Positions 37,528 to 47,536 are shown, counted from the stretch's first letter. The stretch: 64,000 nt of DNA from JAICJC01 sp963709425 (GCA_963709425.1 CAVPWG010000005.1:62001-126000), one strand, 5' to 3'. A program made the numbers and translations. Notes: a model not told the origin generated them from the letters alone.

Positions 37528-40500
37528 CCCTGCCACTCGAGCCTCGGGCCGGCACAGAGCAGGTCGAGCGCCGGGCACTCCCGGCACTGGAAGCCCGGCC
37601 GCGCCGGGAACCGGCCGGCACGGATGGCGTCGATCGCCTCCTGCAGCTCGGCCTCGAGCGCCTCCGCGGCGTCGGCCTCGAAGCGCCGAGTCGCGACCGC
37701 GTCGGCCCGCTCCAGGAAGGCGTAGGCGACATCGACCGCCGGCGCCCCCGTCCGCAGCGCCGCGAGCGCGTAGGTGGTGACCTGGACGGCGTACGTCCGG
37801 TCCATCACCTCCTGCGCGACCCGCTCGTCGAGCCGGTTCGTCTTGAAGTCGACGACCAGCGCCGACCCGTCGGCCTCCCGCCCGAAGACGTCGAACCGAC
37901 CGCGGAAGAGGACGCCGCCCACCTCGAACGCGAACGGCACCTCTGGCCGGGCGTGCGCGAGCCCGTCGACGCGCCCACGAAGCTCGCAGTCCGACCACGC
38001 CGCAACGAACCCCGCGACGCGCTCGCTGTCCGCCTCGGTCGCATTCGGGTAGATGTCGCGCCAGCGCCCGTCGGCCCGCTCGAGCTCGAGGTGCACCGCG
38101 TCTCCGACCTCGAGCGGGCTGAGGCCCTCGTCCGGGGCCGGAGGGATGACCGGCTCGGGCAGCCCCAGCACCCGCTGGGCGAAGTACCGGTAGCCGCACC
38201 GGCCGTAGAGCGCGAGGGCGCTGTAGGAGAGGCGCCGCACCGGCACCGGCGCCGCCGCCGGGATCTCGGCCAGCGGCGGGAGCGGCGCCGCCACCCGCCC
38301 ACCGTCGGTGAAGAGCGCGAGCTGCGCCCCCACCACCTCCGGGCCGTGGTCGACCGCCGCAGGCGGCACCTGGGGGGCGCCGTTTCCGGCGGCGACGTGG
38401 GCCACCGGGCGCGTGACCCGCACGGCCAGGCGGGCCTCGCCGCGATCGACGTCGCCCTCGTCATCGAGCCCGATCTCGAGCAGGCGGCACACCTCGGCGA
38501 TCGACGTCTGCTCGCCGGGCAGGAGCGCGCCGCTCACGATCAGATGCTGGCGGGCGCGCGTCATCGCGACGTACTGGAGCCGGCGGCCCTCCTCGCGCTC
38601 GCCCTCCCGCTCCGCCTTTGCGGCGGCGGTGTAGCCGATCGCGGGCCGGAGCACCCCGTTCGTGTCGGGGGCCCGCAGGGCGACCCGGCCGTCCGACGAG
38701 ACCAGCACGTCCGGGAGGCCGCGGGCCGCGCGCTCGCGGCCCTGGTCGGCCAGGACGACGACGTCGAACTCGAGCCCCTTCGCGGCGTGCACCGTCATGA
38801 GGACGATCGCGTCGCGCCCCTCCTCGGCGATCGCCGCCTCGCCCTCCCGCGCGGCCAGCGTCGACTGCTCGTCGCAGAACCGGATGAACCCCTCGAGGTC
38901 GGGCCCGCGCACCGCCTCGAACTCGGCCGCGAGCCGGGCCAGCTTGCGCAGGTTGGCGTAGCGGCGGTCGCCGTCGGCCATCGCCAGGCATGCCAGGTCG
39001 TAGTCGTGCTCGGCCACGATCAGCTCGCAGAGGCGCTCGAGCGAGACCTCGCCGGAGCGCTTGACCAGGCGCGCGAACCGCTGCGCGAACGCCAGCGAGA
39101 GCCGCCGGTCGGCGGCCGAGAGCCCCGGCGCCGGCTCGTCGCGCTCGAAGGCCGTGAAGATCGGGCGCTTCACCGCGGCCCGCCGGACGCGCAGCAGCCC
39201 GTCGTTCGACATGCCGACGAGCGGCGACGCGAGCACGGTGAGGAGCGCGACGTCGTCGTAGCGGTTTCGCAGCAGGCGCAGGTAGGCGAGCAGGTCGGAC
39301 ACCTGCTGGGTCGCGTAGTAGCCGCGCCCGGTCGTCCGCACCGTCCGCAGATGGTGGTCGCGAAGCGCCGCCTCGTACTGGGCGGCATCCGTGCCGGCCT
39401 CGAACAGCAGGACGACCTGGCCGGGTCGCACCTCGCCGTCGTCGACCAGCTCGGCGATCCGCGCGGCCAGCGCGCGCGCCTCGGCGGCGCGCCAGCTCTC
39501 CCCCGCCTCCCGGAACCCCGCCTTGTCGGCCAGGAGCAGCTCGACCCGGCCGTGCGCCGGCGGGTCGCCCTCGTGCCGGGCCTCGGCGATGAGCGGCGTG
39601 TAGCGGTCGCCGAAGTCGCGCGCGAACACCTCGTTCACGGCGTCGATCACATGGGGCCGCGAGCGGTGGTTGCGGCGAAGGGCGATCAGGCCCTGACCGG
39701 CCTCCGCGCGCTGCTCGCGATATACCGCGACGTCGGCGTGGCGGAACCGGTAGATGCTCTGGAACTCGTCGCCGACGAAGAAGAGCTCACCGCCGGCCAC
39801 GAGGTCGATCAGCTCACACTGGAGCCGGTTCGTGTCCTGGAACTCGTCGACGAGCACGTCGGCGAACCGCTCCCGGTAGGCCTCTGCGAGGTCCGGCCGG
39901 GCGCGCAGGAGATCGCGGGCCCGCAGCTCGAGGTCGGCGAAGTCGACCAGGCTGCGCGCGTCCTTCAGGTCGCGGTAGGCGGCATCGAGGAGCACCAGCA
40001 GCCGCTCGAGCTCCGCCAGATCGGCGGACGCCACCTCATCGCGGGCCGCCTGCTCGAGCTCCGCGAGCGCGTCGTTGTAATCCTGGTTGGCGGCGGCCCT
40101 GCGCACGCGGTATGCCGAGACGTCGGTCAGCGCCGCCGCGGCAGGGCCGGCGTCAAGCACGGCGGCGAGCGCGTCGGGCTTCTCGGCTCCCGGCCAGCGC
40201 CGAGGCTGCGGCGCGCGCGGCGACCTGCGCCGGAGCCAGCTCGCGGCGGTCAGCCGGGCGCAGGTCGAGCGTCCGGCCGGCGCTCCGCAGGCGGCCGAGG
40301 GCGTCGAGCATCATGGGCCGCAGGCGGCGGCGACCGTAGGTGGCGAGCAGGTCGACGCGCCGGTCGGGACCCTCGGCCACGAACCGCTCGAGCGCCAGGT
40401 CGAACGCCTCGTGGAGGAGCATGCCGGCGCGGACGTCGTCGGCGATCGAGAACCGCGGGTCGAGGCCGGCCTCGAACGCGTGGGCACGCAGGATGCGCAG

Positions 40501-40785
40501 GCAGAACCGGTGGATCGTCGAGATCCAGGCCGTGTCGACCGCCCGCGCCTGCTCCATCTCGCCCGCCAGCTCGAGCCCCTCCCGGACGCGGCGGCGAAGC
40601 TCGGAGGCCGCCCGGTCGGTGAACGTGATCGCGAGCAGACGGTCGATCGGCGTCCCGTCCCGGAACCGGCGCAGCGCCCGCTCGACGAGGACGGCGGTCT
40701 TCCCGGTGCCCGCGCCCGCCGAGACGAAGACCCGCCCGCGCCGGTCGACGGCGTCGCGCTGCTCGGCATTGAACCGGTCGCTCAC
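37524..40785 (-). CDS. addA: AddA/AdnB-like UvrD-type helicase-nuclease, one frameshift
   Basis: From the GTG at 40785 (VSDRFNAEQRDAVDRRG) one frame gives the first 200 residues with Walker A (SAGAGTGKTAVLVERAL). It would stop at 40153. In the next frame, from about 40205, the protein goes on as WPGAEKPDALAAVLDAG and runs to 37524. That part has motif II (VLVDEFQDTN), motif VI (YVAMTRARQHLIVSG), a PD-(D/E)xK nuclease (LVVDFKTNRL) and a C-terminal Cys set (CRECPALDLLC). The total of about 1,090 aa is normal for AddA. The frame change lies in a GC-alternating run near 40206-40222 and is probably an assembly error. The protein resects DNA ends with its partner encoded upstream. Confidence 0.88.
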
Positions 40786-43685
40786 GGCCGCGCCACCCGG
40801 CAGATTGCGTGCTGCGTGCACCACGCAGGGCACTCGCCCCAGCGCGGATCGTGGCGGACGCGGCCCGCGCGCATGCCGGCGACCGCCGCCTCGGCCCGCT
40901 CCTGCGCACGCGCAATCTGCGCCCAGAACGCGTCGGCGTCGACGACGTCGGCCGCCGCCAGCCCCGCCGAGTCGACCTCGCCGGCGAGCACGAGCCCGCG
41001 TGCGGCCCGCTTTCCCGCAAGCGCCCGGTACATCCCGCCCACGGGCTCCATCCCGAGCAGGTCTCGCAGGGCGAGGATGTACAGCGGGATCTGCAGCCGA
41101 CCCTCCCGGTCCATCTCGACGGCGGAGTGGGCCCCCGCGCCCGACTTGTAGTCCCATACCAGTCCGCGCGGCGACATCGCCGGGTCCACGTCGATGCGGT
41201 CGATCTGGCCCGAGACGTGGAAGTCGCCGATCGCCAGGCCCTCCTTCAGACCAGGGGCGGACATGGGGCTCCCGAACCGGACCTCGTACCGGCGGGGGAC
41301 GAGCGGAAGCGCAAGGTCGGCCTCCTCGCGCAGGAAGGCGTCCAGATCGCGCTCGAGCGCGCGGGCGAGCTCCTTGCCGGCCACCGAGTCGGGCACCTTC
41401 TGACCCGCCAGCGCGTCGCCCAGACACCTCCGCATGAGCGCGTACGCGGCGGGCAGGTCGTCGTGGCCGAGGCGCTCGACGCCCACCTCCGCCGGGAGCT
41501 GCGCGTAGAAGCGCGCCAGCGTGGCGTGGGCGATCGAGCCGCGCGTGCGGGCGTCGAGCTCGAAGTCGATCTGACGCGGGTCGAGCACCCGCTCGACGAA
41601 CCACATCGACGAGCAGTCGACGTACTTCTCGAGCTCGGTGACGGAGAAGCGGTCGGTCGCGGCGAGGCCGGCCCGAAGCTCGGCATCCTGAACGTCGGAG
41701 TCGCGCCTGGTCGCCGAGGCGGCCCGCACGAGCTGTCGCTCCCAGCCCGTCGCAGCCGCGACGGCGGTCGCCCAGTCGGCGTCGTCGCGAAGGCTTCGTG
41801 CGAGCGCGCGCAGCCGCTCGCGGTCGGACGGCGCCTCGTCGAGCGGGTAGGAGACGTCGGCCAGCCCGCGGCGCCGCACGAGCCGGGGAGCGTGGTCGCC
41901 GAGGACGCGCACGGCCTCGGCCCAGAACGGCGAGGGCTCGAGCGGCTTCCCCTCGTCGGTGGCCGCCTGGCGTGCGAGCGCCAGCCGCGCCCACGGGCGG
42001 GTGCACGCGATCGTGAAGAGGTGCCGCTCGACCTCGACGGCATCCGGGCGATTGACGCCGAGCGCCTCGGCGGCGTCGGCGTCGAGCACCTGCCGCTCGG
42101 CGGACGCCCCCGGGAGGCTCCCCTCCTCGAGGCCGAGCACGAACGCCGCCTGGAAGCGGCGGGTACGCGCCCGGCGCAGGTCGAGCACGGCCACGCGGCC
42201 GGGCTCCGACGCGGCGCCTGACCGGACCGACAGCCGCGCAACGGCCTCGACCGCCGCATCGCGATCGACCGGTCCGAGCGCGCGCAGATCCTGCACGGCC
42301 TCGAGCACCGACCGCGCCGCCGAGACGTCCGTCCGCGCCGACGCCGGGACGAATCGGGCGTCGAGCGAACGCGACGCCCGCGTCATCGCACGTGCGATCT
42401 CCGCGAGGCCGTCCAGTGCGTCCTCACACGCCGACAGCCGGTCGAGCGCCGGATACCCGTCCGAGCCGGCGAACTCGACCACCGCCGCCCGCGTCTCGTC
42501 GTGGCCGGTGACGCCGCGGCCGCGCATCCGGCCCTCGGCGTAGTCGACCCGCCGCCGGGCGATGCCCGAGAACGGGCTTCGCAGGTAGGCGAAGAGATCC
42601 TGGCGCTCGCCCCCGGCCCACGCGTACCGGAGCGCCCCGAGGAGCGCGACGCCGAACGCGGTCTGGGTGAGCGATACGCGGGCGTCGATCGAGATCGGGA
42701 CGCCCACCGCCGCGAAGGCCGCCTCGAGCGCGGCGCGGTGCGCGGACGTCGAGGAGACGATCACGCCGATCTCCGCGGCCGGCGTACCGCCGCGAATCAG
42801 CTCGGCCGCCTCGGCGGCGACCATGTCGGCCACCCCGCGCCGGCCGCACGCCTCGAGCAGGCTGACCGCTCCGGTCGGATCCGGCGCCGGCGGGGCGGGC
42901 GCATCGGTGAAGAGCGTTCGCTCGAGGTGCGAGAGGGCCGGATGGTCGAAGTGGTCGGCCGCCGGAAGCTCGCGGATCGTGGCGCCCTGTGACAGCTCCT
43001 CCTGGAGCGCGCGTACCGCGGCGTACGCCGGCCGGCCCGGCTCGTATGGGAGCGACACCGTGACCGGCGAACGTGCCGCCAGCGCACGCAGGGCCCGGAT
43101 CTGGGCGACGGTCATGTCCTCGAAGCCGTGGGCGAGCACGGGCCGGCCGCTCCACGCATCGAGCCGCGACTCGAGCAGCTCGGCCGCCCGCGCACGGGCC
43201 CCCGGCCGGTCGGCGAGCCCGAGCTCGTCGAGGGCCGCGCGGTGGCGCGCCACCAGGTCGAGGATCTCGGCGAGCCGCCTGTCACCGGCGGGAGGTGCCG
43301 GCGGCCGGGCGGCGGCGAGCTCACCCGCGAGGCCGAGGATCGCATCCACGAACCCGGGGAACCGTGCGGACGGGGCGAGCGCCGACAGCGGGGCCTCGCG
43401 GACGACCCGCGCCATCAGGAGCCGCCGCTGCACCTCGCTCGCCACCGGCCGAAGCTCGCGGCAGCGCCCCAGAACCTCCTCGAACAGGTCGTCGAAGGTG
43501 ACGACCGATCCGCCGAGAAGGACGCCGCGGTCGTGCAGGAGCTCACGCTCCAGGGCCTCCACATCGGCGCGGTTGGGGACGACGAGCAGCGGGTCGGCAC
43601 CCGCGTCGACCGCCTCGAGGAACCGTTCGCAGAGGAGTGCGATCTTGCCGCAGTTCGCGGGTCCACAGACGAGCTCGAGCGGCAT
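40782..43685 (-). CDS. AddB/AdnA-like helicase-nuclease subunit
   Basis: 967 aa. The N-terminal motor region opens LELVCGPANCGKIALLCERF, a Walker A in which the Thr/Ser after GK is Ile; ATP use is therefore doubtful, as in several AddB-type subunits. The C-terminus holds a PD-(D/E)xK nuclease (LVWDYKSGAG) framed by Cys residues (KYVDCSSMWFVERVL and ECPAWCTQHAIC), the iron-sulfur staple of AddB. Its stop overlaps the GTG of the addA-like gene. The two form a double-strand-break processing complex for RecA loading. Confidence 0.88.
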   Translation of the reverse strand: MPLELVCGPANCGKIALLCERFLEAVDAGADPLLVVPNRADVEALERELLHDRGVLLGGSVVTFDDLFEEVLGRCRELRPVASEVQRRLLMARVVREAPLSALAPSARFPGFVDAILGLAGELAAARPPAPPAGDRRLAEILDLVARHRAALDELGLADRPGARARAAELLESRLDAWSGRPVLAHGFEDMTVAQIRALRALAARSPVTVSLPYEPGRPAYAAVRALQEELSQGATIRELPAADHFDHPALSHLERTLFTDAPAPPAPDPTGAVSLLEACGRRGVADMVAAEAAELIRGGTPAAEIGVIVSSTSAHRAALEAAFAAVGVPISIDARVSLTQTAFGVALLGALRYAWAGGERQDLFAYLRSPFSGIARRRVDYAEGRMRGRGVTGHDETRAAVVEFAGSDGYPALDRLSACEDALDGLAEIARAMTRASRSLDARFVPASARTDVSAARSVLEAVQDLRALGPVDRDAAVEAVARLSVRSGAASEPGRVAVLDLRRARTRRFQAAFVLGLEEGSLPGASAERQVLDADAAEALGVNRPDAVEVERHLFTIACTRPWARLALARQAATDEGKPLEPSPFWAEAVRVLGDHAPRLVRRRGLADVSYPLDEAPSDRERLRALARSLRDDADWATAVAAATGWERQLVRAASATRRDSDVQDAELRAGLAATDRFSVTELEKYVDCSSMWFVERVLDPRQIDFELDARTRGSIAHATLARFYAQLPAEVGVERLGHDDLPAAYALMRRCLGDALAGQKVPDSVAGKELARALERDLDAFLREEADLALPLVPRRYEVRFGSPMSAPGLKEGLAIGDFHVSGQIDRIDVDPAMSPRGLVWDYKSGAGAHSAVEMDREGRLQIPLYILALRDLLGMEPVGGMYRALAGKRAARGLVLAGEVDSAGLAAADVVDADAFWAQIARAQERAEAAVAGMRAGRVRHDPRWGECPAWCTQHAICRVARP

Positions 43686-43694
43686 CGATGGATT

Positions 43695-44189
43695 CTACGT
43701 CCGGCCCGGCGGCGCCGAGCTTACGCCCGTGCGGCGGAGCTCCATGTCGACGAACTCCCATTCCCGCCCGGCCGTGCGCCGTGTGTGCCGGCCGGTCACC
43801 GCGAATCCGCACCGCTCGTAGACCGTGATCGCGCGAGCGTTGAACGCGGCCACGGCGAGCGTGATCGGCCGCTCGCCGTGCGCCTTGCGTACGAGGTCGA
43901 TCCCGGCGTCGGTGAACTCCCGGCCGAGCCCACGGCCGCACAGGTCGGGCCGCAGGCCCAGCCCGATCTCGACCTGCTCCGGGCCCGGCTTCAGCTGGAA
44001 GTAGCCGGCCAGCCGGCCGTCGTCGCCGTCGGCTGCGTAGAAGTCGTCGCCCCGGCGCTCCGGGTCGAGCAGGAGCGCCAGGTCGTCGGCGTCGGCCGCC
44101 GCGTCGTAGAAGGCGTACTCGCCGGGATACGCCCAGGCGGCGATCTCCTCTGCGTCCGCCTGCCGCAGCGGTCGCAGCGTGAAGGTCAC
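43695..44189 (-). CDS. GNAT family N-acetyltransferase
   Basis: 164 aa. The fold runs FTLRPLRQADAEEIAAWAYP, YFQLKPGPEQVEIGLGLRPD, then the acetyl-CoA loop CGRGLGREFTDAGIDLVRK and ITLAVAAFNARAITVYERCG, the standard A and B motifs. It is probably a RimJ-like or small-molecule acetyltransferase; the substrate is unknown. Its GTG follows the TAG of the phosphodiesterase gene with no gap, so translation is coupled. Confidence 0.92.
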   Translation of the reverse strand: MTFTLRPLRQADAEEIAAWAYPGEYAFYDAAADADDLALLLDPERRGDDFYAADGDDGRLAGYFQLKPGPEQVEIGLGLRPDLCGRGLGREFTDAGIDLVRKAHGERPITLAVAAFNARAITVYERCGFAVTGRHTRRTAGREWEFVDMELRRTGVSSAPPGRT

Positions 44190-45506
44190 CTAGGTGAGCA
44201 CCCGCCCGTCGAGGCCCGACGCATCGAGCCCGAGCGCGGCGACGGCGGTCGCAGCGACATCCTGGACATCGGCCTCGCCGTCCGGGTGGGTCCCGCGGAC
44301 GAGGACGAAGGCGTCGTCCTGGGTGTGCATACCGGTCAGCTTCCCGACGCCCTCGCGCTCGGTCGTCCGCACGCCGCCCTTGAGATCCCACCCGTTCTTC
44401 GACACCAGCACGAGATCGGGCCCGAGCCCGGCCTTCGGGCCGCGGAACGCCTCCTCGCGGGTGGCCACGCGGGCCACGAACGGGAGGGCTGAGGCCCACT
44501 CCGCGAGCTCAGCGCGGACGGCGTCGTACTCCCCCTCCGGGACGATCCCGCCGGGCTCGCGCCCGGCGAGGTTGAGGTAGAGCCGGCCGGGGTCCATGCA
44601 GTACGCGCGCGTCCGCTCCGGGATCACCGAGGCGATCGACGTGGCCGGCTCCTGGAGTGCGACCCAGCCGTCGCGCTCGAGCCAGCGGTTCACGTACACC
44701 TCGCGGTCGAGGCGGCAGAACCCGTGGTCGGACAGCAGGATCACCGCGCAGTCGTCGGGCAGGCGCCGCACGAGCTCGCCGACCGACGCGTCGACACGGT
44801 CGTAGTACTCGTGGAAGCGGCCCGCCCACGGCTCCTCACCGCGCTCCATCTGCCCCCACAGGAAGTGATGCAGGCGGTCCGTCCCCGTGAACGCGCAGAA
44901 CAGGAGATCGGGCGGGTCGCGGTCGAGCAGCCCCGTGAAGACCCGCGTGCGAGCGTCATGATGGGCCACGAGCTGGCCCCAGAACGCCTCGAGGTTGCGA
45001 TGGCCGAGGCCGAGGTCGACGTCGATCATGTACGCCTGCTCCTGGAGGAAGCCGAGCAGCTCCGGCGGCTGCACGGAGCGCTCGAGCGTCGGCGACACGA
45101 ACCCCGACACGAGGGCGCCGCCGTTGGGCTGCGGCTGTGCGGGATACGTCCCGGGGATGTTGAGGACGACCGAGCGCATGCCGGCTGCCCCCGCGAGCGC
45201 CCAGACGGGCGGCTCGGCGATCGTGTGGACGTTCGTGAACGTGATGTCCCACGAGCCGGGCTTCCGCTCGACGAACCCGAAGACGCCGTGGCGGCCGGGG
45301 TTCGTCCCGGTCGACGCGCTGGCCCACGACACCGACGAGATCGGCGGCAGCGGCGCGCGCGCCGACATCAGCGTCCCGTCGCGGGCCAGCGCTGCGAGGT
45401 TGGGAAGCCCGCCCGCATCGATCCGGGAGCGGAGATAGCTCGCCGGGGTGCCGTCGAGCCCGATGACGCAGACGCGCGGCCGGGCCGGCGTGTTCGGGCT
45501 GCTCAC
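44190..45506 (-). CDS. Alkaline-phosphatase-superfamily phosphodiesterase
   Basis: 438 aa, cytoplasmic. The first metal site is VIGLDGTPASYL, the nucleophile region is PPISSVSWASASTGTNPGRH, and ILLSDHGFCRLD holds the Asp-His pair of the second site. GVGKLTGMHTQDD holds the last His. This set matches type I phosphodiesterase/nucleotide pyrophosphatase proteins, which cleave phosphodiester or phosphonate bonds; the nucleophile is presumably a Ser or Thr of the SSVSW segment. The substrate is not predictable. It is read with the GNAT gene. Confidence 0.9.
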   Translation of the reverse strand: MSSPNTPARPRVCVIGLDGTPASYLRSRIDAGGLPNLAALARDGTLMSARAPLPPISSVSWASASTGTNPGRHGVFGFVERKPGSWDITFTNVHTIAEPPVWALAGAAGMRSVVLNIPGTYPAQPQPNGGALVSGFVSPTLERSVQPPELLGFLQEQAYMIDVDLGLGHRNLEAFWGQLVAHHDARTRVFTGLLDRDPPDLLFCAFTGTDRLHHFLWGQMERGEEPWAGRFHEYYDRVDASVGELVRRLPDDCAVILLSDHGFCRLDREVYVNRWLERDGWVALQEPATSIASVIPERTRAYCMDPGRLYLNLAGREPGGIVPEGEYDAVRAELAEWASALPFVARVATREEAFRGPKAGLGPDLVLVSKNGWDLKGGVRTTEREGVGKLTGMHTQDDAFVLVRGTHPDGEADVQDVAATAVAALGLDASGLDGRVLT

Positions 45507-45522
45507 AGGTTCAGGCAGCCGG

Positions 45523-45810
45523 TCAGGCTGCCGGCTCGGGCGGCTTCACCTGGTCGACCAGCCGGTCGATGGTGGCTCCGTCTGGGTACGCGTAGTTGAT
45601 CTCGACGAATGCGCTCCACTTGTCGGGCAGTGCATCCTCGGGGTAGATCGCCTCGACGGGGCACTCCGGCTCGCAGGCGCCGCAGTCGATGCACTCCTCC
45701 GGATCGATGACGAGCATCCGGCCGAATTCGTGGATGCAGTCGACCGGACAGACGTCGATGCACGACTTGTCCTTCAGGTCGATACACGGCTCGGCGATGA
45801 TGTACGTCAC
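45523..45810 (-). CDS. fdxA: Seven-iron ferredoxin (FdxA type)
   Basis: 95 aa. CIDLKDKSCIDVCPVDC binds the first cluster and CIDCGACEPECPVEAIYPE the second, as in 3Fe-4S/4Fe-4S ferredoxins of actinobacteria. The C-terminal part, ALPDKWSAFVEINYAYPDG, is the usual extension. It carries electrons for oxidoreductases such as cytochrome P450. It lies between the phosphodiesterase gene and the cytochrome c group but is not overlapped by either. Confidence 0.95.
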   Translation of the reverse strand: MTYIIAEPCIDLKDKSCIDVCPVDCIHEFGRMLVIDPEECIDCGACEPECPVEAIYPEDALPDKWSAFVEINYAYPDGATIDRLVDQVKPPEPAA

Positions 45811-45852
45811 GGCGTTCTCCTGCGCTCCGGGGAAGCCGGGAGTCTATCGAGA

Positions 45853-46527
45853 CTACCCGCCGATTCTCGCCACCCACGCGTTGACGATGTAGGCCTTGTC
45901 GAAGAAGACGAGGAGGCCCGCGGCAACCAGAATGACGCCCGAGACGATCCGCACCGCGGTGTAGCGATCGCGCAGGAAGCGGCCCGCGCTCATCGCCTGG
46001 CCGAGCCCCAGCGCGACGGCCAGGAACGGCACCGCCAGGCCGGCGGCGTAGGCCGCGAGCAGACCCGCTCCGCGGGCCGCGGTCGCCTCGGTCGCGGCCA
46101 GGGCGAGGATCGATCCGAGCACCGGGCCGACGCACGGCGTCCAGCACAGGCCGAAGGCGCCGCCCAGAAGGAGCGAGGAGCCCGAGGCGCGCGCAGGCTC
46201 GACGCCGGGGGCAAGCGAGCGCTCGAGGATCGGGACGCGGATGAGCCCCATCATCACGAACCCCATGGCGACGATCACGATGCCGCCGAGGTGGACGAGC
46301 GCGATCCGGTGGTCGGTGATGAGGGAGCCCGCCAGCCCGACCGCCACGCCCAGCGAGACGAACACCGCCGAGAAGCCGAAGACAAACGGCGCCGCCGCCC
46401 GAAGCGCGCGGCCGGGATCGGTCGCCCCGGCACCGATCGCCGAGATGTATGCGGGGACGAGCGGGAGGACGCACGGCGTCGCGAACGAGACGAGGCCGGC
46501 GGCGAACGCGGCTGCGGCCTGGTTCAC
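45853..46527 (-). CDS. ccdA: CcdA-type thiol-disulfide transporter
   Basis: 224 aa, six hydrophobic helices. The two conserved Cys are in SFATPCVLPLVPAYISAIG and FGLCWTPCVGPVLGSILA, the first motif of each half. It passes electrons from cytoplasmic thioredoxin to the outside for cytochrome c assembly. Its GTG overlaps the CcmH stop as GTGA, so both form an operon with the TlpA-like gene upstream. CcdA, CcmH and TlpA in series fit a reducing pathway for apocytochrome. Confidence 0.93.
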   Translation of the reverse strand: MNQAAAAFAAGLVSFATPCVLPLVPAYISAIGAGATDPGRALRAAAPFVFGFSAVFVSLGVAVGLAGSLITDHRIALVHLGGIVIVAMGFVMMGLIRVPILERSLAPGVEPARASGSSLLLGGAFGLCWTPCVGPVLGSILALAATEATAARGAGLLAAYAAGLAVPFLAVALGLGQAMSAGRFLRDRYTAVRIVSGVILVAAGLLVFFDKAYIVNAWVARIGG

Positions 46528-46985
46528 TCGAGCCCAGCCATGTCGGCGTCGATCCGGGCGGCCAGGGCGGCGTCGAGATCTCCTCCCGGCGGCGGCCTGG
46601 GCGGCCCCGGCCGTGAGCGCGACCAGCGCACCGCGAGCGCGGCCGCGAGGCCGACCCCGGCGAGCAGCACGGCTGCCGGGACGAGCCACGCCAGGAGGTC
46701 GAATCCGCGCCTGGGCGGGGCGGCCAGGATCTCCTCGCCGAACTGGCGAACGAGCGTGTCCTTCACCTGCGCGCCGGTCCACCCGGCGACGCACTTCTGG
46801 TGCAGGTACGACCGCACGTGCTGCGCGAAGCGGGACTCCGACTGGTCGATCGGGACGCGGCACGTCACGCACATGAGCTGCGTCTGCATGTCGTCCTCCG
46901 ACCAGCCGTTGCAGGCCAGCGCCGCAGATGGCGCCGCGAGCCCCACCAGAAGCGTCGCGCCGAGACAGGCGACCAGCCGCCTCAC
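46524..46985 (-). CDS. CcmH-like apocytochrome thiol reductase
   Basis: 153 aa. It has a signal peptide (1-25, ending ALAC), then DDMQTQLMCVTCRVPIDQSE with the CxxC pair of CcmH/CycL (LxCxxC), a helical bundle (FAQHVRSYLHQKCVAGWTG), and one C-terminal span (LLAWLVPAAVLLAGVGLAAA). It reduces apocytochrome c before haem attachment. It overlaps both neighbours by four bases. Confidence 0.92.
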   Translation of the reverse strand: MRRLVACLGATLLVGLAAPSAALACNGWSEDDMQTQLMCVTCRVPIDQSESRFAQHVRSYLHQKCVAGWTGAQVKDTLVRQFGEEILAAPPRRGFDLLAWLVPAAVLLAGVGLAAALAVRWSRSRPGPPRPPPGGDLDAALAARIDADMAGLE

Positions 46986-47536
46986 GCGGGCCCCTCTCCG
47001 AGGATCGGCAGGATTGCCTTGTCGAGCTCCTGGGCCGTGATCTCCTGGTTCTGGAACCAGCGAACGGTGCCGTCGCGGGCGATGACGAACGTCGCCGGGA
47101 AGCCGGAGACCCCCCAGCGGGTCGTCACGTCGTTCGACCCGTCGTGGACGAGCGGATAGCGGACATGGAACGTCGCCGCGAAGTCACGCGCGTCCGAGGC
47201 GAAGTCCTGCGAGTCGACGCCCACGACGCGAAGCCCCTGGGCGGCGTGCCGATGCAGCTCCTCCGCGAAGATCGGCGCCTCGTCACGGCAGGGCTGGCAC
47301 CACGACGCCCAGAAGTTGAGCACGACGACGTGCCCGCGCAGACGGCTGAGATCGACCGTGCTGCCCCTGGTCAGGCTCGGCAGCGCGAAGCTCGGCGCCG
47401 CCGGTGTCTTCCCGTCATTCAGCTCCGCGGCGACGGTCGTGGAGCTCGTGCGAAGCCCGTGGGCGAAGATGCCCACGAGCGCGACGAGGACGGCCACGGC
47501 GACCGCCTGCAGGGCCAGTCTCGCTCCCCTGGGCAC
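46982..47536 (-). CDS. TlpA/ResA-like membrane-anchored thioredoxin
   Basis: 184 aa. An N-terminal anchor (ALQAVAVAVLVALVGIFAHG) precedes a thioredoxin-fold domain with VVVLNFWASWCQPCRDEAPI (WCxPC active site), VVGVDSQDFASDARDFAATF and SGFPATFVIARDGTVRW (cis-Pro). It is the exported reductant that, with CcdA and CcmH, keeps cytochrome c Cys reduced. The GTG at 47536 lies inside an 11-bp stem-loop (47529-47559), so either the true start is downstream or translation is structurally controlled. Confidence 0.92.
   Translation of the reverse strand: MPRGARLALQAVAVAVLVALVGIFAHGLRTSSTTVAAELNDGKTPAAPSFALPSLTRGSTVDLSRLRGHVVVLNFWASWCQPCRDEAPIFAEELHRHAAQGLRVVGVDSQDFASDARDFAATFHVRYPLVHDGSNDVTTRWGVSGFPATFVIARDGTVRWFQNQEITAQELDKAILPILGEGPA

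Noticed and set aside
37953..40622. An 889-codon open frame on the plus strand
   Set aside because: It is exactly antisense to the addA-like helicase, whose motifs are unmistakable. Long antisense frames are common in high-GC genes.
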